DNA of 64,000 bases, taken from positions 83,965 through 147,964 of the forward strand of contig NZ_VIKT02000005.1 in the NCBI RefSeq assembly GCF_009371975.2, written 5' to 3'. The notes beneath the pieces are model-generated. The model did no database searches and had not been told where the DNA came from. It saw only the letters and a program-made list of their open reading frames with translations. Positions within the stretch are counted from its first letter, which is position 1. Each line of letters begins with the position of its first letter. The stretch is from Microcella pacifica. Its GTDB lineage: Bacteria > Actinomycetota > Actinomycetes > Actinomycetales > Microbacteriaceae. The position numbers were made by a program, and so were the translations under genes. Of the stretch, positions 35,728 through 44,352 are shown piece by piece.

Positions 35728-36080
35728 GGGGTGGTGTCCTTTCGAATCATGTCTGCGAGCTCCTCGGCGCTGAAGCCGAGGGCTCGGGCCTCGGCGAGCA
35801 GGGGGCGCAGGAAGTCGTCGCGGAACGTCGTGCGTCGCTCGGCGATGAGGGCGGCGCGGGCGCCGTCGGCCACGAACATGCCGATGCCGCGGCGCTTGTA
35901 GAGCACGCCGGCGTCGACGAGCAGGGTGATGCCCTTGAGCGCGGTGGCGGGGTTGATGCGGTGGAAGGCGGCGTACTCGTTGATCGAGGGAACTTGCGCG
36001 CCCTCGGTGAGCGAGCCGTCGATGATCTGGTTCTCGATCTGCTCGGCGAGCTGCCGGAAGATCGGGCGGCTGTCGTCCAT
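35724..36080 (-). CDS. GntR-family regulator, YtrA type
   Basis: This 118-residue protein has the GntR winged helix (PIFRQLAEQIENQIIDG, then VPSINEYAAFHRINPATALKG) and a short C-terminal dimerisation tail, the YtrA pattern. Start was set at ATG 36080, behind GGGGAGG; a GTG two codons upstream is less likely. It probably represses its own operon by binding the 28-bp palindrome at 36122-36149. Confidence 0.9.
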   Translation of the reverse strand: MDDSRPIFRQLAEQIENQIIDGSLTEGAQVPSINEYAAFHRINPATALKGITLLVDAGVLYKRRGIGMFVADGARAALIAERRTTFRDDFLRPLLAEARALGFSAEELADMIRKDTTP

Positions 36081-36121
36081 GGGCACCTCCCCTCTGTCGC
36101 GGAGCCTTCGCGGCTCGTGTG

Positions 36122-36149
36122 CTGGTTACTTACTCAAGTAACTAACCAG
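36122..36149 (-). promoter_or_regulatory. GntR operator palindrome overlapping the promoter
   Basis: The 28-bp palindrome CTGGTTACTTACTC / AAGTAACTAACCAG (14-nt arms, two mismatches, no spacer) lies 41 bp before the gntR start. A TTGACA -35 box (36168-36163, minus strand) precedes it by about 17 nt, so the palindrome covers the -10 region. This is the expected layout of an autorepressor site. Confidence 0.8.
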
Positions 36150-36214
36150 ACAACCGGGCGCGTGTCAAGCCCGGCCGCCATGCGTGCGGGCGAGAGGGCA
36201 GAGTGTGCCGGGCG

Positions 36215-36982
36215 TTAGGGGGTGCGCGAGCGCCACGACGGCACGGTGAGCAGGATCGCGGTCGCGCTGAGGGCGAAGCCGAGAGCGCCGAACACGATCG
36301 AGCCGAGGCTCTGGGTGCCGAACGCGGGGAACGGCAGATCGTCGGGCAGGCTGATGCCGACGCCGATGTAGGGCGCGAAGGCCGCGGTGACGATGACGCT
36401 GCCGACGATCGCCGCGAGCGCGAGGAACCGCCGCGGGGCGAGGACGCGCTCGAGGGTAGGCCCATCGAGGCGGCCGAGCACGGCGAGGCAGCCCGCGAGA
36501 AAGAGCCCCAGCAGTACCCAGATCGTCAGGGCCACGAAGAATCCGGTCTGCGACACGTCACCCCACGCCGCATAGGTCTCCTCGAGGGTGAGCTGGCCTT
36601 GCGCGATCGCGAGCGGCTGCTCGACCGCGAGCGTCCACGCGCCGAAGGCGATGAGGCCGAGCAGCGCGAGCGCGGCGCCGGCCCCGATGCGACGGCGTAC
36701 GGCGGGGTCGGGCAGCGGTTCTGGCTCGAAGGGGTACAGGATGCGCTGCCGCGGTTCGAGCGGTGTACTCGCCGCACCACCCGCGCCGTCGAGCTCGCGA
36801 GGGCTCAGGCCGCGCAGTCCGCGGGCGACGGCCGCGAGGTTGAGCGCACCGCCGAGCAGGATGAGCGCGAGCGCGACCCAGCCGAGCGCGGCGCCGACGG
36901 GCAGCACCCACCAGGCGAGGAGCGTGAACGGCACGAGCAGGAGGCAGGTGAGCCCCCAGCGGAACAGTGCGGCAGCGCGCAT
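36215..36982 (-). CDS. Hypothetical membrane protein with five to six helices
   Basis: A 255-residue protein with hydrophobic segments near residues 10-30, 33-52, 105-123, 150-172, 188-210 and 225-245. A Pro-rich RILYPFEPEPLPDP stretch lies between helices two and three. Family unknown. Start ATG 36982 follows GGGGAG. Divergent from the DUF3097 gene. Confidence 0.7.
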   Translation of the reverse strand: MRAAALFRWGLTCLLLVPFTLLAWWVLPVGAALGWVALALILLGGALNLAAVARGLRGLSPRELDGAGGAASTPLEPRQRILYPFEPEPLPDPAVRRRIGAGAALALLGLIAFGAWTLAVEQPLAIAQGQLTLEETYAAWGDVSQTGFFVALTIWVLLGLFLAGCLAVLGRLDGPTLERVLAPRRFLALAAIVGSVIVTAAFAPYIGVGISLPDDLPFPAFGTQSLGSIVFGALGFALSATAILLTVPSWRSRTP

Positions 36983-37054
36983 CCGTCATCTCCCCTCGAC
37001 GAGCCCACTGTAGCGATATCGGCGTGGAGCGGTCCTGCCGCCTGCGACGCCCCG

Positions 37055-37060
37055 TACAGT
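37055..37060 (+). promoter_or_regulatory. Predicted -10 box of the DUF3097 gene (leaderless GTG)
   Basis: TACAGT ends 6 nt before the GTG at 37067. Confidence 0.45.
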
Positions 37061-37066
37061 CGCGTC

Positions 37067-37951
37067 GTGACTCACGGCGATCGATACGGCAATGACGTGC
37101 TCTCCGGCGACTGGCGCTCGGTCGGGCGCCGTGTCGTGCCCGAGGTGCCGGCCGAGCGCGACCTCGTGGTCGAGCTGCCCGCTGCTGGTCTCGACGGAGA
37201 CGGTCTGGAGGGCAGCGGATTCGTCGGAGCCATCGTGCTCGTCGACGCCGGCAACGTGCACCTCGAGGATCGCCGGGGGAGGGTTCGCGCGTTTCCGCTG
37301 GGCGGCGGCTTCCTCGTCGAGGGCGAGCCGGTCATCCTTGTACCGCCGGTGGTGCGCACCGCCCCGGCCGCCCGCCGGCGCACCGCGAGCGGCTCCTTCG
37401 CCGTGGAGGATGCACCCGCGCGCGTGGCGCGCGCGAGCCGCATCTGGGTCGAGGGGCGCCACGACGCGGAGCTCGTCGAGCAGGTGTGGGGCGACGACCT
37501 GCGGGTGGAGGGCGTCGTCGTCGAGTACCTCGAGGGCGTCGACCACCTCGGTGACCGGCTGCGCGAGTTCGCGCCGGGCCCCGGGCGCCGGGTGGGGGTG
37601 CTCGTCGACCACTGGGTGCCCGGCTCGAAGGAGGAGCGGCTCGCGCGCGAGGCGCTCGCGAGCCTGGACCGGGCGGCGGCGCGCGGTGTGCTCGTCGTCG
37701 GCCACCCGTTCATCGACGTGTGGCAGGCGGTGAAGCCTGAGCGAGTGGGTATCGCCGCGTGGCCGGACGTGCCGCGCGGCGTCGACTGGAAGACGGGCAT
37801 GTGCCGCGCGCTCGGCTGGCCGCACGACTCGGCGGCGGATCGCGCGGCGGCCTGGCGGCGCATCCGCGGCAGCGTGCGCGGGTTCGCCGACCTCGAGCCG
37901 GCACTGCTGGGCCGCGTCGAGGAGCTCATCGACTTCGTCGCAGGCGAGTAA
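37067..37951 (+). CDS. DUF3097-family conserved actinobacterial protein
   Basis: The 294-residue protein matches DUF3097: RYGNDVLSGDW at the N-terminus, RIWVEGRHDAELVEQVWGDDLRVEGVVVEYLEG in the centre and a Toprim-like run (VGVLVDHWVPGSKEERLA) after it. The acidic and basic residues (EGRHDAEL and DHW) suggest a Toprim-fold domain acting on nucleic acid, but the role is unknown. Start is GTG 37067, chosen by the family N-terminus and the TACAGT box. Confidence 0.88.
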   Translation: MTHGDRYGNDVLSGDWRSVGRRVVPEVPAERDLVVELPAAGLDGDGLEGSGFVGAIVLVDAGNVHLEDRRGRVRAFPLGGGFLVEGEPVILVPPVVRTAPAARRRTASGSFAVEDAPARVARASRIWVEGRHDAELVEQVWGDDLRVEGVVVEYLEGVDHLGDRLREFAPGPGRRVGVLVDHWVPGSKEERLAREALASLDRAAARGVLVVGHPFIDVWQAVKPERVGIAAWPDVPRGVDWKTGMCRALGWPHDSAADRAAAWRRIRGSVRGFADLEPALLGRVEELIDFVAGE

Positions 37952-38002
37952 GGCCCGAGGACGCCCGAGAGGCGCGGGCGGCCCATCAGCGGCACAGACG
38001 AC

Positions 38003-38035
38003 GAAAGCCGCCCCACATCGTCGGGAGGCGGCTGT
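38003..38035 (-). terminator. Terminator of the cold-shock gene
   Basis: AGCCGCC (38005-38011) and GGCGGCT (38027-38033) form a stem around a 15-nt loop, followed on the minus strand by TTCGTCG. It lies 46 bp after the CspA stop. Confidence 0.5.
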
Positions 38036-38080
38036 CGTTCAGTCATCGGCGGGCGAGCCCACCGAGACGCAAGGGTGAGA

Positions 38081-38284
38081 CTAGATGGGGCGAATGTTCT
38101 CCGCCTGCAGGCCCTTGGGGCCCTGCGCGACATCGAATTCGACCTTCTGGTTCTCGTCGAGCGAGCGGTATCCGCTCGACTGGATGGCGGAGAAGTGCGC
38201 GAACACGTCGGCGCTTCCGTCATCGGGGGTGATGAAGCCGAAACCCTTTTCGGCGTTGAACCACTTAACAGTGCCTGTCGTCAT
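38081..38284 (-). CDS. cspA: CspA-type cold-shock protein
   Basis: The 67-residue protein is a single cold-shock OB-fold that binds single-stranded RNA and DNA. RNP1 (KGFGFI) and RNP2 (VFAHF) are intact and the start [18 protein letters not shown] is canonical. It is preceded by AAGGAG with 8-nt spacing and by a structured leader. Confidence 0.97.
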   Translation of the reverse strand: MTTGTVKWFNAEKGFGFITPDDGSADVFAHFSAIQSSGYRSLDENQKVEFDVAQGPKGLQAENIRPI

Positions 38285-38311
38285 TTACTGACTCCTTGTT
38301 ACTCACGGAGT

Positions 38312-38337
38312 TTCGACTGTCGAAACCACCAGTCGAA
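38312..38337 (-). promoter_or_regulatory. Hairpin in the cold-shock leader
   Basis: An 8-bp perfect inverted repeat (TTCGACTG at 38312-38319, CAGTCGAA at 38330-38337) with a 10-nt loop sits 28 nt upstream of the cspA start codon, within the presumed 5' UTR. Cold-shock mRNAs often switch leader structure with temperature; for this one it is only a candidate. Confidence 0.35.
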
Positions 38338-38546
38338 CCACTCATGAATCCTGCTCTATACGAGAGCAACGTGCTGCTGTGACACCGCATGTTTCGGATC
38401 GCCGAGGCGTATCAACTTCACCGCTCACAGTAGTGCACAAAGGTGCACGCGAGAACATCCTTCACCGAGTTGTTACCGGGCTGTCACTCAGCCCCTCCCT
38501 ATCGTCGCGCCGTAGCGTGGGGCTCATCGCACCCTCGGGAGGACCC

Positions 38547-39092
38547 ATGAGCTTCTTCGACCGACTGTTCGGCGCCCCCACGCCGGAACCGCAGGCCCGC
38601 GACGACGCCCCGCGCGGCGTTCGCGGCGACGATGAGCGCGCCGTCGAGCGCTATCGCTACCTGCTCGAGACGGCGCCTCCCGAGGCGATCGAGCAGGTGC
38701 ACGCCGAGGCCTTCGCGAAGCTCACCCCCGAGCAGCGCCGCCTCGTCTTCGCGCAGCTCACCGAGAACGCGCCGGCGGGGGATGCGCCTCGCGCCGACGA
38801 CCCCCAGTCGCTCGCGCAGTCGGCCACCCGATCTGAGCTGCGGCAGCCTGGCACGATGGAACGCTCGCTCGCCGGCCCAGGGTTCGGCCAGATGCTCGGG
38901 GCCTCGCTGCTCGGCACGGTCGCGGGCTATGTCATCGGCTCGGCGATCGTGAGCGCCTTCCTGCCGCCGGTCGACGCAGGGCTCACCGATGCTGGTGCAG
39001 ATGCGGGTGCAGGCGCCGACGCCGACCCGGGTGCCGATGCGTTCGGTGATGCGGGCGGCGGGTTCGGCGACTTCGGCGATTTCGGGTTCTGA
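38547..39092 (+). CDS. Hypothetical protein with Gly/Asp-rich tail
   Basis: This 181-residue protein starts MSFFDRLFG after GGGAGGA. Residues 35-80 form an acidic helical domain (ERYRYLLETAPPEAIEQVHAEAF). A Gly-rich hydrophobic segment (ASLLGTVAGYVIGSAIVSAFL) follows, then a low-complexity tail of Ala, Asp, Gly and Phe. It resembles small actinobacterial cation-transport-associated or YtxH-like proteins, with no known role. The DUF427 gene follows after 1 bp. Confidence 0.75.
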   Translation: MSFFDRLFGAPTPEPQARDDAPRGVRGDDERAVERYRYLLETAPPEAIEQVHAEAFAKLTPEQRRLVFAQLTENAPAGDAPRADDPQSLAQSATRSELRQPGTMERSLAGPGFGQMLGASLLGTVAGYVIGSAIVSAFLPPVDAGLTDAGADAGAGADADPGADAFGDAGGGFGDFGDFGF

Positions 39093-39093
39093 C

Positions 39094-39591
39094 ATGCCTC
39101 GACCTCAGCGCCAGAAGCCCGGGCCCGGCCAGGAGTCCGTCTGGGACTACCCGCGCCCACCCCGCGTCGAACCCGTGCACGCCCGCGTGACCGTCGAATT
39201 CGGCGGCCGCACTATTGCCGAGTCGACGCGAGCGGTGCGCGTGCTCGAGACGAGCCATCCGCCCGCGTTCTACCTGCCGCCGGGGGACTTCGTCGAAGGT
39301 TCTCTCGTGCCGGCCGAGGGCACCTCGTTCTGCGAGTTCAAGGGCCGCGCGCAGTACTACGACGTCGTGAGCGGCACGGAGTCTGCGCCGCGCAGCGCCT
39401 GGTACTACGCGAGCCCGAGCCCTGGCTTCGAGTCGATCGGGGGCTTCGTCTCGGTGTACCCGGGCCGCATGGACCGCTGCACCGTCGACGGCGAGGTCGT
39501 GCAGGCGCAGGAGGGCGACTTCTACGGCGGCTGGATCACGGCGAGCATCGTCGGGCCGTTCAAGGGCGCGCCCGGCACGTGGGGCTGGTAG
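39094..39591 (+). CDS. DUF427-domain protein
   Basis: The 165-residue protein contains one DUF427 domain, a small beta-sandwich: VTVEFGGRTIAESTRAVRVLET, then HPPAFYLPPGDF, CEFKGRAQYYDV and a C-terminal EGDFYGGWITASIVGPFKG. Activity unknown. ATG at 39094 begins 1 nt after the preceding stop, so the two genes are translationally linked. Confidence 0.93.
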   Translation: MPRPQRQKPGPGQESVWDYPRPPRVEPVHARVTVEFGGRTIAESTRAVRVLETSHPPAFYLPPGDFVEGSLVPAEGTSFCEFKGRAQYYDVVSGTESAPRSAWYYASPSPGFESIGGFVSVYPGRMDRCTVDGEVVQAQEGDFYGGWITASIVGPFKGAPGTWGW

Positions 39592-39662
39592 CCGCCCTCG
39601 CGTGATCTACCTCGTGATGGGGCTTTCGGGCCGCCGAACTGCGGAGCGAGGGAGGCCGCTGG

Positions 39663-39668
39663 CAGGAT
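39663..39668 (+). promoter_or_regulatory. Predicted -10 box of the VIT1-family gene (leaderless)
   Basis: CAGGAT ends 6 nt before the ATG at 39675. Confidence 0.35.
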
Positions 39669-39674
39669 GACCGG

Positions 39675-40754
39675 ATGACCGACCCTGCGCCGCGCCCCGC
39701 CGAGATCCGCCGGTGGCGACGCTATCTGGCCGATGAGCGCGCCGAAGCCGCCGTCTACCGCGACCTCGCGGTACGTCGTGAGGGGGAGGAGCGCGCTATT
39801 CTTCTGGCGCTCGCCGACGCCGAGGGTCGCCATGAGGCGCACTGGCTCGAGCTCTTGGGCCCGCATGCCGCGCGCGTGCCCGCAGTCTCGGTGCGCACGC
39901 GCATCCTCGCCTTCTTCGCGCGCCGATTCGGCAGCGTCTTCGTGCTCGCCCTCGCTCAGCGTGCCGAGTCGCGGTCGCCCTATGAGCGGGATGCCGATGC
40001 CACGCCCGCGATGGCCGCCGACGAGCGCATCCACGGCGAGGTGGTGCGCGGGCTCGCGGCGCGCGGGCGGCAACGGCTGGCCGGTTCCTTCCGGGCAGCG
40101 GTGTTCGGCGCGAACGACGGCCTCGTGAGCAACCTGGCACTCGTGCTCGGCATCGGAGCGACGGGCGTGGCGACCGGGACGGTACTGTTCACGGGCCTCG
40201 CGGGGCTCCTGGCGGGTGCACTCTCCATGGCGGCGGGCGAGTTCGTGTCGGTGCGCTCGCAGCGCGAACTGCTCGCGGCCTCCACCCCCGACCCTGATGC
40301 GCACACGGCGGTCGCCGATCTCGACGTCGACGCGAACGAGCTGGCGCTCGTCTATCGAGCGCGCGGCATGAGCGAAGCGGATGCCGAAGCGCGGGCGGCG
40401 GCCGTCATCGGCGCGACGGGCGCAGGCCGGCGTGAGCGGCTCGGCCCCGCGGCGCCTGTCGACGAGCACGAGGCAGTGGGGTCGGCGTGGGGTGCTGCCG
40501 GGTCGAGCTTCGCGTTTTTCGCGTCTGGGGCGGTCATCCCCGTCATCCCGTATCTCGTGGGCCTGGAGGGCATCATCGCGGTTCTCACCGCGGCGGTCCT
40601 CGTCGGCGCCGCGCTCCTGCTCACCGGTGGGATCGTCGGGGTGCTCTCGGGCGCCTCGCCCGGCAAGCGCGCCTTGCGGCAGCTCGCGATCGGCTACGGC
40701 GCGGCGGCCGTGACCTATCTTCTCGGCCTCCTCTTCGGCGCGGCATTCGTCTAG
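39675..40754 (+). CDS. VIT1/CCC1-family iron or manganese transporter with ferritin-like domain
   Basis: The 359-residue protein joins an N-terminal ferritin-like (rubrerythrin-type) helical domain, about residues 8-125, to a CCC1/VIT1 membrane domain. The ferritin-like part has ExxH-like motifs (DAEGRHEAHW). The membrane part has GANDGLVSNLALVLGIGA and GALSMAAGEFVSVRSQ. This is the Mbfa layout, in which the soluble part senses iron and the membrane part exports it. Metal choice (iron or manganese) is not decided by sequence. Confidence 0.88.
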   Translation: MTDPAPRPAEIRRWRRYLADERAEAAVYRDLAVRREGEERAILLALADAEGRHEAHWLELLGPHAARVPAVSVRTRILAFFARRFGSVFVLALAQRAESRSPYERDADATPAMAADERIHGEVVRGLAARGRQRLAGSFRAAVFGANDGLVSNLALVLGIGATGVATGTVLFTGLAGLLAGALSMAAGEFVSVRSQRELLAASTPDPDAHTAVADLDVDANELALVYRARGMSEADAEARAAAVIGATGAGRRERLGPAAPVDEHEAVGSAWGAAGSSFAFFASGAVIPVIPYLVGLEGIIAVLTAAVLVGAALLLTGGIVGVLSGASPGKRALRQLAIGYGAAAVTYLLGLLFGAAFV

Positions 40755-40976
40755 CGAACACTGTCTGGGTGCCCCGATCAGGGGTTTCCCATGTTCGCGT
40801 CGTACCGTGGAGGGTCGACCAGATGGGTCGGCGAGGAGCGAGTGCTCCCGGTGTGAATGATCCGCCGGGCCCGTCACGATGACCTCCGGCTCCCTACCGA
40901 GGAGCAGTTGCGCAACGACGTGCACCGACCGTGTCCCCGGCCCCGATGGCCGCCACCAAGATTGCCGATACCTCTT
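40755..40976 (+). promoter_or_regulatory. Long leader of the M23 peptidase gene, possible RNA switch
   Basis: No gene is supported here. A GGGGTTTCCCA element (40771-40781), a GGGTCGACC...GGTCGGCGAGG region, GTGAATGATCCGCCGGGC (40851-40868) and a CCGTCACGATGACCTC element (40870-40885) recall parts of the c-di-AMP (ydaO) riboswitch. That class often precedes secreted cell-wall enzymes in actinobacteria. The match is incomplete. Confidence 0.25.
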
Positions 40977-41660
40977 ATGCTCCACTCGCTCTACGTCTCT
41001 GCCGTGCGCACTGCGCACCTCGACCCCTATCGCTTTCGGCACCGGCTGCTGGCCGCCGCCGCCGTGATCGTCGCCACCGCGGCCGTCCTGCCGACCGGCA
41101 TGACGGCGATCGCCGCGACCTCGAGCGAGGAGAGGGCTGCCGCTGCGCCTCCCGAGCAGACCTTCGAGCCGAGCGAGCTGGCGACGATGCCCCTGCTCGA
41201 GCGGGAGGAGATCACGATGGATGTTCGGCCGCCGATCATGTACCCCGTGGGTGACTTTGCTGTGTCGAGTGGGTTCGGCCTCCGTGAGGCAGCCTGCGGG
41301 GCGTGCTCGACGAATCACCGCGGAGTGGACTGGGCTCTGTCCTATGGAACGGAGATTCGAGCCATGGCAGACGGCGTGGTGACAGAGGTCGGTACTCCCG
41401 CAGGCATCGCCGGTAGCCTGGGGTATTGGATGACGATCGAGCATGTCGTCAATGGGCAGCGCGTCGTGAGCCTCTACGCTCACCTGATCGAGGATTCGAA
41501 TCCCTATCAAGTCGGCGACGACGTACGGGGCGGAGACGTGATCGGCCTGCTGGGTTCCACGGGTGTGACGACCGCACCGAACTTGCATTTCGAGCTAGAA
41601 CTCGACGGAGTCAAAATCAGTCCGCTCCCGTGGTTGCGCGCCAATCGGGCGGCTGGATAG
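40977..41660 (+). CDS. Secreted M23-family metallopeptidase
   Basis: The 227-residue protein has an N-terminal signal-type helix (about residues 21-45) and an M23 (lysostaphin-like) endopeptidase domain. Zinc ligands and catalytic residues are visible: HRGVDWA (His and Asp), the YAHL His and the NLHFEL His. Such enzymes cut peptidoglycan cross-bridges. Start is ATG 40977, placed so that the signal peptide is N-terminal. Confidence 0.85.
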   Translation: MLHSLYVSAVRTAHLDPYRFRHRLLAAAAVIVATAAVLPTGMTAIAATSSEERAAAAPPEQTFEPSELATMPLLEREEITMDVRPPIMYPVGDFAVSSGFGLREAACGACSTNHRGVDWALSYGTEIRAMADGVVTEVGTPAGIAGSLGYWMTIEHVVNGQRVVSLYAHLIEDSNPYQVGDDVRGGDVIGLLGSTGVTTAPNLHFELELDGVKISPLPWLRANRAAG

Positions 41661-41786
41661 CAGGCGTCTCACCAGATCTCGTGCGGTACCAACCTGCGGA
41701 AGGGACCGCTCCGAATACCCCGTGCATAGACTGGCGCGAGCGCGTCACAGTCAGGCCACCGCCGACCGATTGCACGAGGAGCCCCC

Positions 41787-43268
41787 ATGTCACTGGTTTC
41801 ATTCGCCCGTCGCATCGAGCTGGAGACGCGCCCGATCCACCCGGACACTCGGCGGGCCCTCGACAAGCGCTGGGCAGAGCTGCCGGAGCACGCCCGCACG
41901 CCGGAGCAACTTCTCGGCAAGTGCGCCGTCGGCTGCGAGGGCACGCACGGCGTCTTCCCCAAGTGCAACCTGACGTGCTCGCCGTGCTACCACTCGGCCG
42001 ACGCGAACAAGGTGCGCATCGACGGCAATCACACCGTTACCGAGGTCACGAAGCAGATGAACTACCTGCGCGAGATCCGCGGCCCCCGCGCGCACGCCCA
42101 GCTCATCGGCGGCGAGGTGAGCCTGCTCGCGCCCGAGGACCACCGTGCGGCGCTGCAGGCCATGCGCGCCGTCGGCCGCGAGCCCATGTCGATGACGCAC
42201 GGCGACTTCGACTACCAGTACCTGCTCGACGTCGTCCTCGACGAGACCGGAAAGCCCGCCTTCAAGAAGGTGTCGTTCGCCGCGCACTTCGACTCGCTCA
42301 TGCGCGGACGCACCGGCGCCGTGCGCCCCAAGAACGAGGCCGAGCTGAACCCGTTCCGCGAGAAGTTCGCGCAGATGTTCCTCGACCTCAAGAAGCAGCA
42401 CAAGGTCGACTCCTACCTCGCGCACAACATGACCGTGACGCCGACCAACCTCGACGAGGTCGAGGAGGTCACGCGCGACGTGCTCCAGATGCCCTACGAC
42501 ATGATGTCGTTCCAGCCGGCGGCCTTCATCGGCGACGACCGCCGCTGGAAGGAGAACTTCGAGGAGGTCACGATCGATGCGGTCTGGACCCGCATCGAGG
42601 CCGGTGTCGGGCAGGAGCTGCCGCACAAGGCCGTGCAGTTCGGCGACCCGCGCTGCAACCGCCACACGGTCGGCGTCATGGTCGAGAACCGGTTCGCGAG
42701 CGTGCTCGACGCCGATGAGCCCAAGGACATCGCGGCGCGCGATCGCTTCCTGAAGCACTACGGCGGCATGATCTTCGGCGACATCCCCCGCTGGGCGCTC
42801 ACCGTCAAAGTCATGCGTGCGGTTCTGAGCCACCCGCAAGACCTCCCCCCGCTCGTCGGTCTCATGACGCGCATCCTGCGCCGCGCCGGTGGCCTGCGCG
42901 CCGTCCTGCGCGCCGCGCGCAAGGGCAAGGTGAGCTTCAAGACCTTCGTCGTGCACAACTTCATGGACGCCGAGCAGGTCAAGCCGGCGTGGGAGATGAT
43001 GAAGAAGGGCATTGTGGCGGAGGACCCGAAGCTGCTCGAGACTCAGGAGCGCCTCGGCTCGTGCATGTACGCCATGAGCCACCCCGAGACGGGCGAGCTC
43101 GTGCCGGCGTGCACGCAGCACTCGGTTCTCGACCCGATCGAGAACATCGGCCTGCGCAAGCTGCTGCCTCTCGAGCCCAAGGACAAGGCGGCGAAGAACA
43201 ACGCCGCGACCGGCATCTCGAACGGCCGCGTCGACGAGCTCATGAAGGAGCCGGCCTCGCGCTGGTAG
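41787..43268 (+). CDS. Radical SAM protein of unassigned function
   Basis: The 493-residue protein has a radical SAM CxxxCxxC motif (C60, C64, C67, in PKCNLTCSPCYH). Further Cys lie just upstream (C46, C50) and near the C-terminus (in GSCMYAMSHPE and VPACTQHS), so an extra Fe-S site is possible. The GGEVSLLAPED strand is a normal SAM-binding element. No SPASM or B12 domain is recognisable, so the reaction is unknown. It starts with ATG 41787 after GAGGAG, with a TAGACT box at 41733-41738. It stands alone. Confidence 0.85.
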   Translation: MSLVSFARRIELETRPIHPDTRRALDKRWAELPEHARTPEQLLGKCAVGCEGTHGVFPKCNLTCSPCYHSADANKVRIDGNHTVTEVTKQMNYLREIRGPRAHAQLIGGEVSLLAPEDHRAALQAMRAVGREPMSMTHGDFDYQYLLDVVLDETGKPAFKKVSFAAHFDSLMRGRTGAVRPKNEAELNPFREKFAQMFLDLKKQHKVDSYLAHNMTVTPTNLDEVEEVTRDVLQMPYDMMSFQPAAFIGDDRRWKENFEEVTIDAVWTRIEAGVGQELPHKAVQFGDPRCNRHTVGVMVENRFASVLDADEPKDIAARDRFLKHYGGMIFGDIPRWALTVKVMRAVLSHPQDLPPLVGLMTRILRRAGGLRAVLRAARKGKVSFKTFVVHNFMDAEQVKPAWEMMKKGIVAEDPKLLETQERLGSCMYAMSHPETGELVPACTQHSVLDPIENIGLRKLLPLEPKDKAAKNNAATGISNGRVDELMKEPASRW

Positions 43269-43287
43269 CGCAGCTGCCGGTCTCCCG

Positions 43288-44352
43288 CTACCCGGGTACC
43301 GGCGTTACCACCGTGCATGCTGAGCGCGGAATGTGCGCGGCGACCTCCTGGCCGATGGTGAGAGGCCGACTCGCGGGCACCTCGGCGGCGAGCGTCGCTG
43401 AGCCCACCGCGAGCTCGATCGCCGCGCGCGGCCCCCGGGCGTGCCGCGCCGTCACGACAGCCGTGACCCCGGTCATGCCCTGCGGCGCAGGCACCGGGGG
43501 CGAGGCGAGGTGCACCGCCTCGTGCCGTACGACGAGCACACTCTCGCCCTCGGGCCACGACTCCCCAGCGGGTGCCTCGATGCTGCCGAGCGGCGAGCGA
43601 TGCACGCCCTCCCGCACGACACCCGCCACCTCGATACGACCGCCCATGAGGCGCGCGACGTCGAGGGATGCCGGCCGCGTGTAGAGCCGCTCGACGGTGT
43701 CGTGCTGCAGGAGCCGCCCCGTGCGCAGGAGCGCGACGCGGTCGGCGACGATCGCAGCTTCGTCCCGATCGTGCGTGACCATGACGACGGTGGGCTTGAG
43801 GCGCTCGCGCAGCTGACCCAGCAGCTCGTGCATGTCGGCCCGCAGCTCGGGGTCGAGAGCGCTGAAAGGCTCATCGAGCAGCAGCACGCGGGGCCGTGCG
43901 GCGAGGGCTCGTGCGAGCGCGACGCGCTGCTCCTGCCCACCGCTGAGAGCCGTGACGGGTCGGCTTCCGAAGCCCTCGAGCTGCACGAGCGCCAGGAACT
44001 GGCGCGCATCCTCTCTCGCCTCGCCCCGCGGAGTGCCCGCGACGGTCGCGGCGAACGCGACATTGTCGAGCACGCTCAAGTGCGGAAAGAGCAGGGGACG
44101 CTGGAAGACCATGGCCATGCCGCGGCGCTCCGGCGCGACACCCGCGACATCGGTGCCGTCGACGAGGATGCGCCCGCTCGTCGGCGAGTCGAGACCCGCG
44201 ATGGCCCGCAGCACGCTGCTCTTGCCCGAGCCGGAGGGGCCGAGAATGGCGAGGCACTCGCCGGGTTCCACCGTCAGGGACACCGCGTCGACGGCGTTGG
44301 CGCGGCCGTCGAAGCTCTTGGTCAGCGCATCGAGGCGCAGAGTGGCGCTCAC
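43288..44352 (-). CDS. ABC transporter ATP-binding protein, YnjD-like
   Basis: The 354-residue ATPase has Walker A GPSGSGKSS, signature SGGQEQRVALARAL, Walker B VLLLDEPFSALD and a C-terminal regulatory domain of about 120 residues. It starts with GTG at 44352, overlapping the second permease by 4 nt. It energises the importer encoded upstream in the same operon (lipoprotein, two permeases, ATPase), which resembles YnjBCD. Substrate unproven. Confidence 0.9.
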   Translation of the reverse strand: MSATLRLDALTKSFDGRANAVDAVSLTVEPGECLAILGPSGSGKSSVLRAIAGLDSPTSGRILVDGTDVAGVAPERRGMAMVFQRPLLFPHLSVLDNVAFAATVAGTPRGEAREDARQFLALVQLEGFGSRPVTALSGGQEQRVALARALAARPRVLLLDEPFSALDPELRADMHELLGQLRERLKPTVVMVTHDRDEAAIVADRVALLRTGRLLQHDTVERLYTRPASLDVARLMGGRIEVAGVVREGVHRSPLGSIEAPAGESWPEGESVLVVRHEAVHLASPPVPAPQGMTGVTAVVTARHARGPRAAIELAVGSATLAAEVPASRPLTIGQEVAAHIPRSACTVVTPVPG

